From Verrucomicrobiota bacterium (GTDB lineage: Bacteria; Verrucomicrobiota; Verrucomicrobiae; Chthoniobacterales; UBA10450): a stretch of 9,058 nt of DNA. This document shows, piece after piece, positions 1-7,135 of this stretch. How positions within the stretch are numbered: position 1 is the first letter of the stretch; the number at the start of each line of letters is the position of its first letter. Below the pieces are notes generated by a model. That model made no database searches. It had not been told where the DNA came from and worked only from the letters and a program-made list of their open reading frames with translations. The position numbers were made by a program, and so were the translations under genes. The DNA lies in the NCBI GenBank assembly GCA_005887855.1, contig VBQB01000294.1:1-9058 (forward strand). The letters are read 5' to 3'.

Positions 1-1193
1 TTATCATGCCGCAGCTTGGCGAATCGATCGCGGAAGCAACGGTTGTCGACATCAAAGTGAAGTCCGGCGACGAGGTCGCGGCCGATCAGGAAATTATCGA
101 TGTCGAAACCAATAAAGCCGTCATGGGCGTGACCACGCCTTGCAAAGGCAAGATCGACAAAATCACCGTGCAACTAAAGGAAACCTATCCGGTGGGTGCG
201 GTGCTCGGTTACGTGAAAGCCAGTGAAGAAGACGCCGCCCGGTTCAAGAAAACCGTTTCAGAAGCGCCGAAGGGAATGGCCATGGAAGTTCCCGGACGCG
301 AAGAACAAGCCGCCGTTGCCGTGCGCCAGAGAGACGGTGAAGCTGTAGGACGCACCGGAGGGCTGCCTGTTCCCGCCGCTGCCAAAGGCGCTGGATTTCT
401 ATCCCCGCGAGTGCGTGCGCGCATGGCAGAGTTGGAACTGACTAACGCTGATCTCGCCGGGATCCCTCCAACCGGTGCCGGCAACCGCGTCACGATTAAA
501 GATCTCGAGAGTTTTTTGCGTAAGATCGGGAACCAGCAAACAGAAGAAGCTTCCGCGATCCGCGCCGGCGTTGCTGATGCGATGCGTCGTAGCTGGAGCC
601 GCCCGCTTGCAACGATTGGTTCGTCCGTGTGCCTTGATGGCGTGTTGCAAGATCGACAATCGCGCGATCCAAAACCTGGTCCAGCGCTTTACGCCGCGCG
701 CGCGCTCGCGCTTGCCCTCGCGGAAAATCCATCCGCAGCCGCAAAATTAATCGGCGGTCGAGTGGTGCAATCGAGTTCCATCGATGTCGGCGTGGCCGTG
801 GAAGCGGAAGATGGAATCATGGTGCCGATTATTCGATCCGCGGACAAAACGTCTCTTGTCGATCTTACGGCGAAATACAAGGAGCTGGTGAACCTTGCGC
901 GGCAACGACGCATCTCGCCTGATATGCAGGCCGGCGGCATCGCCGCCGTTTCAAATTTTGGAACGTTCGGAATGGAATGGGGCACCCCGATTCCCCTGCC
1001 CGATCAAACATTACTGCTCGGCCTCGGCGTCGGGAAGAAAGTTCCCTCCTGGAATGAAGAGAAAAAGGAATTTGTTCCAAGGACCGAAGCGCAGATCACG
1101 TTAAGCTTCGATCATCGCAGCATCGATGGCGGCGGCGCGGGACGCTTGCTCAAACGCGTAATCGAGCTGCTGGAAGATCCGAAGAAGCTTTAG
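1..1193 (+). CDS. 2-oxo acid dehydrogenase E2, dihydrolipoamide acyltransferase (5' end outside window)
   Basis: This is the acyltransferase core subunit of a cytoplasmic pyruvate- or branched-chain-type 2-oxo acid dehydrogenase complex; it moves an acyl group from lipoyl-lysine to CoA. Residue numbers count from the ATG at position 6. An N-terminal lipoyl domain (about 1-75) opens with MPQLGESIAEA and has the attachment lysine K37 in ETNKA, where the usual preceding Asp is Asn. A linker rich in Ala, Pro and Gly leads to a peripheral subunit-binding domain (about 131-173, LSPRVRARMAEL to VTIKDLESFL). The catalytic domain (about 185-395) has GGIAAVSNFGTFG, the TPIPLPDQ strand and the active-site DHRSIDGG (H370, D374). 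The frame stays open to the left edge (ATC before the ATG), and E2 proteins normally carry a few residues before MPQLGES, so the true start probably lies outside. The gene looks intact. E1 or E3 partners are presumably upstream. The acyl substrate cannot be fixed from this sequence. Confidence 0.93.
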   Translation, partial: IMPQLGESIAEATVVDIKVKSGDEVAADQEIIDVETNKAVMGVTTPCKGKIDKITVQLKETYPVGAVLGYVKASEEDAARFKKTVSEAPKGMAMEVPGREEQAAVAVRQRDGEAVGRTGGLPVPAAAKGAGFLSPRVRARMAELELTNADLAGIPPTGAGNRVTIKDLESFLRKIGNQQTEEASAIRAGVADAMRRSWSRPLATIGSSVCLDGVLQDRQSRDPKPGPALYAARALALALAENPSAAAKLIGGRVVQSSSIDVGVAVEAEDGIMVPIIRSADKTSLVDLTAKYKELVNLARQRRISPDMQAGGIAAVSNFGTFGMEWGTPIPLPDQTLLLGLGVGKKVPSWNEEKKEFVPRTEAQITLSFDHRSIDGGGAGRLLKRVIELLEDPKKL

Positions 1194-1206
1194 CTGTTTG
1201 CAGCTA
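1191..1206. terminator. Small hairpin at the E2 stop codon, possible weak bidirectional terminator
   Basis: The sequence tagctg-tttg-cagcta is a perfect 6-bp stem with a 4-nt loop. It includes the TAG stop of the E2 gene and sits in the 37-bp gap between two convergent genes, where a shared terminator would be expected. No T-run follows on either strand and the stem is short, so intrinsic termination is only a possibility. Confidence 0.22.
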
Positions 1207-1230
1207 CGGCGAGATCTCTTGAGCCGAGGA

Positions 1231-1809
1231 TCAGCGCGTTGCTGGCGAATCGATCTGATTGTTTGCCGGGAAAATGCATTTGCCGGTATGTGCATCGAAA
1301 ATAAAAAAACCGACGACAGTGTCGACGAAGACGAATCCATTGTCGTCGATGCCGTAAAGACCCCGACCCCACGAAAAATTGGAAACTGTGCGAACGAGCT
1401 TCGAACGAGAGCCGAGCAGCTGCCTCACGGTAATCTCCCTGATCACCTTGCCGTGGACAATGAAAGTTAATAGAACATAGTCATCTCGCGCGACGTCTGG
1501 CGGAAGCAAGTTTAGATAATCCGTTTCGGCAACAATTGTGTTGTCATCGTTCGAGACCTGAAACACGCGAAACCATCTGGGAAACTTCCATAGGGTTTCG
1601 CCGCGCGCGATTCCACCTTCTGGACCGCGATTTTGCCGATAAACAGTTGTTTCATTAGTCTGTGGATCGCTTTCCGCACCAACGTTGAAATTCCTCGAGG
1701 CCACCCTCACAACTTCTGGAGGCGGAAGGCGAGTGTCTCCAGAGAGCTTCGGCAAAATCAACGGAAGCAGGGAGCCAATTATAGCGAAATACCGGGCGCG
1801 CCAATGCAT
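1231..1809 (-). CDS. Putative secreted protein of unknown function
   Basis: A 192-residue protein that I do not recognise as a named family. The first 25 residues (MHWRARYFAIIGSLLPLILP, then KLSGD) have a basic start and a hydrophobic core like a signal peptide, so export is likely. The rest is rich in aromatic residues and alternating hydrophobics, suggesting a beta-rich fold: SRWFR-like 'PRWFRVFQVSNDD', 'TIVAETDYLNLLP', 'VLLTFIVHGKVIREITVRQLL', and near the end 'FFIFDAHTGKCIF'. It faintly resembles uncharacterised proteins in which a short 'display/value' strand set precedes a 'G+.+R..tl.qL' strand. It lies 45 bp downstream of the YfhO-like gene on the same strand and is probably co-transcribed. 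The ATG at 1809 has no clear Shine-Dalgarno sequence; no better start is visible between it and the upstream gene. The frame is uninterrupted and its codon use is like its neighbours, so the gene is credible, but its function is unknown. Confidence 0.72.
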   Translation of the reverse strand: MHWRARYFAIIGSLLPLILPKLSGDTRLPPPEVVRVASRNFNVGAESDPQTNETTVYRQNRGPEGGIARGETLWKFPRWFRVFQVSNDDNTIVAETDYLNLLPPDVARDDYVLLTFIVHGKVIREITVRQLLGSRSKLVRTVSNFSWGRGLYGIDDNGFVFVDTVVGFFIFDAHTGKCIFPANNQIDSPATR

Positions 1810-1854
1810 GAGAATCAGTTCTAGCAGATGGGATGGTATCTAACACTCAACATT

Positions 1855-4086
1855 TCACATGTTCTTTGGCGTCCATTTCGTTCCTTCTCTCTGGGAAATC
1901 GCTGTAAAAAACCCAAGCACAACGACCAGAGCGCAAGCGGCCGCTGCCGCGCTTCCCCAGATCAGCCAATATGGCTGGTAAGTGAGCGTGAGCCGTCCAT
2001 GTGAGCCGGCTGGAACCTCGACAATTGGAAATAATCCGCGATACGAACTGACCGCGAGTTTTTGGTTCCCGAGCCGTGCCTCGTATCCGCGGAAATACGG
2101 ACGCGAGAAAGTCACCAACGCAGGTCGATCGCCGCTTGGCACGTCGACATCTGCCTCCACCCGATTTCGCGAATCGTTAACTGGTGAAATCGTCGCAGGG
2201 ACAAATCGCTCGTCAGGCCGCGAATCAATCGAAGCGATCGAACGCACTCGCGCAAATGGCGCACCGCGCCGATGGAAAACGCGTCCTTCATCTGTCGAAA
2301 CGACCAGTTGCCACTCAGCGGCCGGTTGAGGAACGGTATCCAGTTCTCGCGCGACAACGATCCCATCGACGCCCAGTCGCGCCAACTCGCCCTCGGGGCC
2401 GGCTTGGTTATTGAGTAAATACGTTCCCATTCCGGGATCAATTTCGCCGTGAATCTCGGCGTAGAATTCACGTGCGACCCCAGCAGGCCGGATTGGGCTG
2501 TAACCGTTGACGAAACGCAATCCGGCCCACATCGATGTGCTCCCGGGTCGCACGATTTGGCCGATCGGTTGGGGTTTTTTTTCGCTGCGATACGTGAACT
2601 CCGCCCATGGATAGATGCTGAGGTACAGCCGACGCGGATCGAGCGGGGACGACCTAATCAACTCTTGCGAGAGGTTGTATTTGGGAACGCCGCAGTTTGG
2701 CGGGATGCAGAGATACGTCGTGAGGAGCGCGAAAAATGTGATCGCCGGAGGTGTCCATCCGCGAAATCCGGAATTGCGCAAAAAATATTCCGAAAAGTAC
2801 CAAAGCGCGGCAAGGCCGAGAAAGATCCATGTCAACGGAAAAGCGTATGAGCCGCCCGTGCGGAAGATCGACATCGTAATGGCTGTCAAAACAACCAGTG
2901 CGAACGCCGTTGTAGCCGGAGTCGCTAACCCTGGCCATCGAAGACTCGATCCCGCTCCGCGCAACGTTTGCAGCGCTTCTGCGGCGCAAATCGCGAGAAT
3001 CAAATGAAAAAAGGGAAGCCAGCGAAAGCTCCAACGAAAAACGCCTGTAGTCGGCAGCATGGCGAGTAAGAGCACGACCGCGAGCAGGATCAGCTCCCAT
3101 TTCATTTCCCTGACCAGTTTGCGACTGCGACCAATCAATCCTGCGATGAGGGCGGAAATTGGAACCAAGCCGCAAGCCAACTCAGTCGCCGGATGCGGGA
3201 TCAGACGCGTGAAGAAATCCGTCCATTTTACTGTCCAACAGGGAAGAATAAATCCGGGCAGCGCGGCTGCCGGAACGCGCCATTGCCAATGTGCAGACGC
3301 CGCCTGTAATTCACGCGCTGAACCCTGAACGTAATCAAGAAGCGCGAGCCATGCCGGAGCGGAAAGTCCTAGTCCGAGCAGCGTGCCGAAACACAATGGT
3401 AAGATCGACCAGGTGCTTCGGGTTTGAGCTAGCGATTTGAGTGATAACCAAACGAGCAAGAGCGCCAACATCACAACCGTGTAAGGAAAGCCGCCGGTAA
3501 CGACCAGATAAACAAACGGCGCCGGCCATATGAATCTCCACTTCGTTATTTTTGTATCCAGCGCTCGTTCGGCTCCCCACCATGCCCAAGGCAGCCAAGC
3601 GAACGCGCCAAGCGCACCGAACCAATCGGTTGCGCCCCAACAAATGATCCAGCCGTTCAAGGACGCGACCAGCGCAACGAAGATTGAGAGTGGAATTGAA
3701 AATCGACGGTCCTGTGCCAGCAAAAATGCGCCGACCGCCAGGACCAAAAGATGGGTGATGGAAAGAGCAGCCGCTTGTTGTGAGAATATCAGCGAAAATT
3801 TCCAGATGAGAACGACGGACGCATTCACAAAAATCGAGAACGTGCCGTACTGAAATTCGCCAGCGAGATTGCCGCAGACCCAGGAATAGGGACTCAAGAG
3901 CGGCCAGTGGCCTTCCGACCAGCTGCGCGCCACATCGGCGAATACGGGCAGGACCGACAATTCATAATCGTCATTCCAAAAAACGAGTGGATCGTGCCAG
4001 AGCAGGATAAGGGAAAATCCGACGACGATCAGGCCGGCTGTGATTGCACCGGCGATTGTAAAACGCGTACGTCGCGTTTCGGACAT
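1855..4086 (-). CDS. YfhO-family multi-pass membrane protein (GT-C-like glycosyltransferase fold)
   Basis: A 743-residue integral membrane protein. The first transmembrane helix (about 11-30) is followed by an extracytoplasmic loop with acidic residues (FWNDDYELSVLP, D39 and D40) and the motif 'SWSEGHWPLLSPYSWVCGN'. This corresponds to the 'W..G..PLWNPY...G.P' signature of YfhO/GT-C proteins. About ten further hydrophobic segments run to about residue 480. A soluble C-terminal region then shows YfhO hallmarks: 'LARLGVDGIVV', a strand set around 'GRVFHRRGAPFARV', and 'RPYFRGYEARLGNQ' through 'EVPAGSHGRLTLTYQPYWLIWG', closed by a last helix at about 710-735. YfhO proteins are linked to glycosylation of cell-surface polymers such as lipoteichoic acid in Bacillus; the acceptor in a Gram-negative is unknown. 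The start ATG at 4086 has no good Shine-Dalgarno sequence, and a heptad repeat array ends only 8 bp upstream. The family call is good; the activity is inferred. Confidence 0.83.
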   Translation of the reverse strand: MSETRRTRFTIAGAITAGLIVVGFSLILLWHDPLVFWNDDYELSVLPVFADVARSWSEGHWPLLSPYSWVCGNLAGEFQYGTFSIFVNASVVLIWKFSLIFSQQAAALSITHLLVLAVGAFLLAQDRRFSIPLSIFVALVASLNGWIICWGATDWFGALGAFAWLPWAWWGAERALDTKITKWRFIWPAPFVYLVVTGGFPYTVVMLALLLVWLSLKSLAQTRSTWSILPLCFGTLLGLGLSAPAWLALLDYVQGSARELQAASAHWQWRVPAAALPGFILPCWTVKWTDFFTRLIPHPATELACGLVPISALIAGLIGRSRKLVREMKWELILLAVVLLLAMLPTTGVFRWSFRWLPFFHLILAICAAEALQTLRGAGSSLRWPGLATPATTAFALVVLTAITMSIFRTGGSYAFPLTWIFLGLAALWYFSEYFLRNSGFRGWTPPAITFFALLTTYLCIPPNCGVPKYNLSQELIRSSPLDPRRLYLSIYPWAEFTYRSEKKPQPIGQIVRPGSTSMWAGLRFVNGYSPIRPAGVAREFYAEIHGEIDPGMGTYLLNNQAGPEGELARLGVDGIVVARELDTVPQPAAEWQLVVSTDEGRVFHRRGAPFARVRSIASIDSRPDERFVPATISPVNDSRNRVEADVDVPSGDRPALVTFSRPYFRGYEARLGNQKLAVSSYRGLFPIVEVPAGSHGRLTLTYQPYWLIWGSAAAAACALVVVLGFFTAISQREGTKWTPKNM

Positions 4087-4094
4087 GCGGCAAA

Positions 4095-4178
4095 TTCAAC
4101 GCCGAACATACGACATCCAACATCCAATATCCCACTCAGCGGATTCGAGTTTCGATGTTCGATGTTGAGCGTTCGATG
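4095..4178. repeat. Degenerate 7-bp (GATGTTC-like) repeat array in two inverted arms
   Basis: The spacer between two minus-strand genes is built of 7-bp units. The left arm (4104-4124) reads gaacata, cgacatc, caacatc and continues with caatatc. The right arm (4154-4174) reads gatgttc, gatgttg, agcgttc and is followed by another gttcgat overlap. The reverse complement of the left 21 bases matches the right 21 at 16 positions, with a 29-nt loop between, so transcripts could fold into a hairpin with 7-bp periodicity. The array fills nearly the whole spacer and ends 8 bp before the YfhO-like start codon. From memory, similar arrays are scattered through Verrucomicrobiota genomes and produce spurious peptides such as 'NIQHPTSNI'; the forward-strand reading here gives 'PNIRHPTSNIP'. 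Its role (terminator, processing signal or mobile repeat) is unknown. Confidence 0.68.
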
Positions 4179-4186
4179 GTTTCATC

Positions 4187-5137
4187 TTACAGAACCACTG
4201 GTTTGCCCTCGGTCATAACGAGAACCTTGTCCTCGATGCCGTGGGCCCGAGCCGAAGCGAGCAATCGTTCCGGCGGCTCGTGCATTGGCTCAAAGCCGAG
4301 CGGGAAAGTTCCGTAATGCATCGGCACCAACGTTTTTGCGCGAAGCTCGAGAAACGCCCTCACCGCCTCTTCCGGATTCATGTGAACTTCGCGGCCGCTT
4401 GGCGCTTCATAGGCGCCAATAGGAAGCAAAGCGACGTCGATCTCGTGGCGCTCGCCGATGTCCTTGAACCCTGGGAAGTAAGCGCTGTCGCCGCAATGAA
4501 AAATGGTGCGGCCGTCCACGTCAATGACAAACCCGCCAAAGTCGCGATGCAAATCTGCGAGAAATCGCGCGCCCCAATGATGACATGGCGTGAGCGAAAT
4601 TTTGAGCGGCCCGAGTTCGACCGTCTCCCAGTAATCAAGCTCGTGCACAATGTGAAAACCAAGGTCGTGCACCAAATTTCCCACGCCGATTGGCACGGCA
4701 ATCGGTTGATCGGCAGCCACGCGCCGCAACGTGCGCCGGTCTAGATGATCGAAATGGGCATGCGTCACCAAGACAAAGTCAATCGCAGGCAGATGATGAA
4801 GTTCGAAGCCCGGTTGTTTCAATCTTTTGATGACCTTGAGCCACTTCGACCAGTTCGGATCAACTAAGATGTTGACTTCGTGCGTTTGGATCAAAAATGA
4901 CGCGTGGCCGATCCAAGTGATGCATATCTGGCCTTCCCGGATTTTCGGAAACTGCGGGCGAACGTGATTGCCAGAGCGTTTAATGAAAAGTGAAGGGATC
5001 AAGACGCTGGTGAGAAAATTGCGCTTGTGCCAATCTGCTCGCGGACGCAAGCGCACGCGCGTGGAGCGCTTGGCGCCGTCCTCCAATTCCTGGCGAACAA
5101 CATTCCTCCGGCTTTTTTTCGAAAAACGAATCGGCAC
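4187..5137 (-). CDS. Metallo-beta-lactamase-fold hydrolase, UlaG/NAPE-PLD-like (COG2220)
   Basis: A predicted cytoplasmic metal-dependent hydrolase of the NAPE-PLD/UlaG-like branch. Starting at GTG 5137 it has 316 residues. The fold begins with 'ICITWIGHASFLIQ' (about residue 71) and 'NILVDPNWS'. The metal-binding HxHxDH motif is 'THAHFDHLD' (H126, H128, D130, H131). Further ligands are likely in 'PCHHWGAR' (around H186-H187), 'FHCGDSAYF' (D217) and 'PMHYGTFPL' (H274). The C-terminal block 'ALLPIGAYEAPSGREVHMNP' is typical of this branch. The frame is open back to ATG 5368, but that would overlap the signal-peptide end of the divergent gene at 5277. GTG 5137, with GGAA just before it, keeps the basic N-terminal extension 'PIRFSKKSRRN' and is my choice; GTG 5056 is an alternative. 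The substrate is unknown; family members cleave phosphodiester or lactone bonds. Confidence 0.87.
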   Translation of the reverse strand: MPIRFSKKSRRNVVRQELEDGAKRSTRVRLRPRADWHKRNFLTSVLIPSLFIKRSGNHVRPQFPKIREGQICITWIGHASFLIQTHEVNILVDPNWSKWLKVIKRLKQPGFELHHLPAIDFVLVTHAHFDHLDRRTLRRVAADQPIAVPIGVGNLVHDLGFHIVHELDYWETVELGPLKISLTPCHHWGARFLADLHRDFGGFVIDVDGRTIFHCGDSAYFPGFKDIGERHEIDVALLPIGAYEAPSGREVHMNPEEAVRAFLELRAKTLVPMHYGTFPLGFEPMHEPPERLLASARAHGIEDKVLVMTEGKPVVL

Positions 5138-5276
5138 TTCCGCGAAAGCATATAAGCTTGCCCCAGTGAAGCAAACCTTTCGCGTCGATGAACGATGGAT
5201 TGGGAATGCTTGGGAAAAGCTTTCGCTTCTTCTTATAGCGATCGCTGTTGATTGCGGATGAATTCTGCGTTGAGTT
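5138..5276. promoter_or_regulatory. Divergent intergenic region with a possible sigma-70-like promoter
   Basis: This 139-bp gap separates the divergent MBL-fold and DUF1460 genes, so it should hold promoters for both. For the plus strand, TTGGGA at 5210-5215 and TATAGC at 5234-5239 are 18 bp apart, a weak match to sigma-70. A perfect 10-bp palindrome, agcgatcgct (5237-5246), overlaps the -10 box and could be an operator or chance. For the minus strand an AT-rich tatat lies at about 5149-5153, only about 12 bp before GTG 5137, with no convincing -35 box. All of these are pattern matches only. Confidence 0.22.
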
Positions 5277-6072
5277 GTGCGCAATATGCGGATTTGGAAA
5301 ATCCTCGTTCCTGCCTTTTTGATCTGCTCGGTGGCCTTCGCGGTGCAATCGCCTTTGCCTTTCAGCACGGTTTTTAAGGGACAGGATCAGTTCAACCGAC
5401 TGGTTACGAAGGCCAAATCTGGAAATTGGAGCTCACTGCCGATCGGCGAGCGAACGGCGGTTGTCGGTCAGGCATTGACCGGAACGCGCTACAAACATTT
5501 CACTCTCGAGATCGATAACCGAATCGAGACGCCCTCGGTGAATTTTCAAGGGATGGATTGCTGGACGTTTTTCGAAATCGCGCTCAGCTTCGCCCGGATG
5601 CTCAACGAGCCGCAATCGAATTGGACTCCGGAGCGATTATTGCATTACATCGAGCTCGACCGGTATCGCAGCGGCGAATGCACCGGTGAATATCTCTCGC
5701 GACTACATTATTTGGAGGATTGGCTTTACGACAATGACCGGCGCGGCTTGGTCGTTGCTCGGGCCGCTCGCGCGCATGGAAGCCAACGTTTCATCGCGCC
5801 CGCTCTATCAGATTCCAAAGAACCGCGTCGCTGGAATTGAATCGAAATTACAAAGCGGCGACATCATCGGAATTATCGGACGCGACAGATCGGGGCTTTA
5901 CTCCACATCGCACGTCGGGCTGGCATTGCGCACCAATGACGGCGTCTTGCATTTCATGCACGCCTCTTCCCCCGGAAATTCTGGCCGCGTCATCGTAGAC
6001 ACAGGGCTTTCGAAATATCTGTATCGCTACCGATCAGACAGCGGAATCCTGGTCGCGCGTCCGTTGCGTTAG
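5277..6072 (+). pseudogene. DUF1460 family secreted cysteine hydrolase (NlpC/P60-like), internally deleted and frameshifted
   Basis: DUF1460 (PF07313) proteins are NlpC/P60-like cysteine hydrolases thought to act on peptidoglycan peptides in the envelope. The first frame (5277-5840) starts GTG CGC AAT ATG; the ATG at 5286 is equally possible. It encodes a signal peptide (MRIWKILVPAFLICSVAFA) and the N-terminal half, including 'GMDCWTFFEIALSFARML' with the predicted catalytic Cys95, and runs to 'RLHYLEDWLYDNDRRGLV'. After about 5753 this frame becomes family-unlike and stops at 5838-5840. The C-terminal half continues in the +1 frame from about 5770 to 6072: 'ARMEANVSSRPLYQIPKNRV', 'LQSGDIIGI', 'TSHVGLA' with the predicted catalytic His, and 'LHFMHASSP'. 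Family members, as I recall them, have about 35-40 residues between these halves ('Ms....Y..l..np.l...I') that are absent here. A simple frame correction would therefore not restore the protein. Cys and His end up in different frames, so as written the product is inactive. Assembly error is an alternative. Confidence 0.8.
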
Positions 6073-6371
6073 GTTATTTCCCGCTCTTGGAATTCCGCGA
6101 GCAACTTCTCTAGTCGCTCAAGGGCCTCTTCCGCATCGACGCCGTGTGCTTCGAGTGTGGCGGTAGCGCCGCAATCGAGGTTAGCGCGGAGGATGTCGAT
6201 GAGACTGGCAGCCGAATATCGTTTTCCGCCTTTCACGACCCAGATTTCCGATCGGAAACTGTTCGCCCGTTTGACAAACTCGGCCGCCGGTCGCGCATGC
6301 AGACCAAGCTCATTAGTGATGCGCACCTTGCGTTGTGCGGAGACGGGCGCGCGCTTCTCGCCAAATCTCAT
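6069..6371 (-). CDS. HPr family phosphocarrier protein
   Basis: A 100-residue HPr, the small cytoplasmic phosphocarrier of the PTS. It accepts phosphate on His from Enzyme I and can be phosphorylated on Ser by HPr kinase. The active-site block is 'ELGLHARPAAEFVKRANSF' with His25; the regulatory Ser56 in 'AASLIDIL' lies 31 residues later, the same spacing as His15/Ser46 in classical HPr. A roughly 16-residue N-terminal extension (MRFGEKRAPVSAQRK) precedes the normal HPr start. The ATG at 6371 overlaps the permease TGA as ATGA, indicating translational coupling; a GTG at 6389 would add six residues but has less support. The gene is last in the porin-ABC operon. Its TAA overlaps the TAG of the convergent DUF1460 gene, the two coding ends sharing 4 bp. 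Both phosphorylation sites being kept suggests regulation as well as transport. It could be the sole HPr of the genome. Confidence 0.9.
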   Translation of the reverse strand: MRFGEKRAPVSAQRKVRITNELGLHARPAAEFVKRANSFRSEIWVVKGGKRYSAASLIDILRANLDCGATATLEAHGVDAEEALERLEKLLAEFQEREIT

Positions 6372-7135
6372 GCCTGACTCGTGCCCCACCGGCGATGGAG
6401 AAATTTTTCTATCGGAGAAAAGAAGATTTTGTCCGCAAGCAAACCGATAACAACGATCACAAGCATGATCGCGATGACTTGATCCATTGCGCTCAATTCA
6501 CGTCCATAATGTAGAAGTTGACCAAGCCCAAAACCGGTCAGAATCGTCACAAAAATTTCCGCTGCCATGAGTGAGCGCCAGGCAAAGGCCCAGCCTTGCT
6601 TCATTCCGCTGACGATAAAGGGTAGCGCCGCGGGCAGGATGACTTTGAACCACATGTGCAACCGCTTGGATCCCATGGTCAGCGCGGCGCGGCGGTAAAT
6701 CGGTGGAACATTGCGCACGCCGGTTTCAGTGGCGATGACGACTGACCAGAGTGTTCCCATCACAACTACGAACAGCATCGCCGCTTCGGTTTGGCCGAAC
6801 CATAAGAGCGCGAGCGGGACCCAGCAGACGCTTGGCAATGTTTGGAGGCCAAGCGCCATGGTGCCAATCGTATCGCCAAACAATTTCCAGCGCGCGGTTA
6901 AGAGTCCGACTGGAAGTCCTACGACAAGTCCGATGAAGTAACCAACGAGCAAGCGGCGCATGGTGATTACGGTTGCCTTTAGCAGAGTCCCGTCCACAGC
7001 CGCGTTCTTCAAATAGCTCGCGACCTGCCACGGCGACGGCAAGAGGACAGGCGACCAAATTCTGGCGCGAAACGCTGCGTCCCAAAGCAGAAGCAGGACA
7101 GCGAAAAAACCAGCCGCCAGAAGAAATCGTTTCAT
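6368..7135 (-). CDS. ABC transporter permease, NitT/TauT (nitrate/sulfonate/bicarbonate) type
   Basis: A 255-residue inner-membrane permease of the SsuC/TauC/NrtB group with about six transmembrane helices (first at about 4-20, last at about 220-238). The 'SPVLLPSPWQVASYL' segment after helix 1 is typical of this group. The cytoplasmic EAA loop that docks on the ATPase is 'YRRAALTMGSKRLHMWFKVILPAALP' in outline (about 147-172), with the conserved Gly at 155. 'GMKQGWAFAWRSLMAAE' (178-193) is the usual family block. The length is normal and I see no break. The start ATG overlaps the ATPase TGA (ATGA), and its own TGA overlaps the HPr ATG (ATGA), so translation of all three is likely coupled. 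No obvious Shine-Dalgarno sequence is present. The permease sequence alone does not identify the substrate. Confidence 0.93.
   Translation of the reverse strand: MKRFLLAAGFFAVLLLLWDAAFRARIWSPVLLPSPWQVASYLKNAAVDGTLLKATVITMRRLLVGYFIGLVVGLPVGLLTARWKLFGDTIGTMALGLQTLPSVCWVPLALLWFGQTEAAMLFVVVMGTLWSVVIATETGVRNVPPIYRRAALTMGSKRLHMWFKVILPAALPFIVSGMKQGWAFAWRSLMAAEIFVTILTGFGLGQLLHYGRELSAMDQVIAIMLVIVVIGLLADKIFFSPIEKFLHRRWGTSQA

Noticed and set aside
209..1104. Several open frames of 69-98 codons on both strands inside the E2 gene
   Set aside because: They lie over a well-conserved E2 coding region in other frames and show no family-like sequence; they are by-products of its base composition.
1982..3853. 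Open frames up to 173 codons on both strands within the YfhO-like gene
   Set aside because: The 743-codon frame covers all of them and has membrane segments and YfhO motifs; the others are Arg/Ser/Pro-rich shadow translations.
4095..4178. CRISPR array
   Set aside because: Units are 7 bp, degenerate, without spacers, and in two opposite orientations; no cas genes are present.
5237..5246. agcgatcgct as a HIP1-type highly iterated palindrome
   Set aside because: I noticed only this copy, and the genome does not look cyanobacterial; chance or an operator half-site is as likely.
5138..5368. N-terminal 77 codons of the longest MBL-fold frame (ATG at 5368)
   Set aside because: This would overlap head-on with the signal-peptide coding end of the DUF1460 gene and shows no family-like residues.
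5720..5800. Programmed ribosomal frameshift in the DUF1460 gene
   Set aside because: No slippery run or downstream pseudoknot is evident, and a conserved block is missing as well as the frame being changed.
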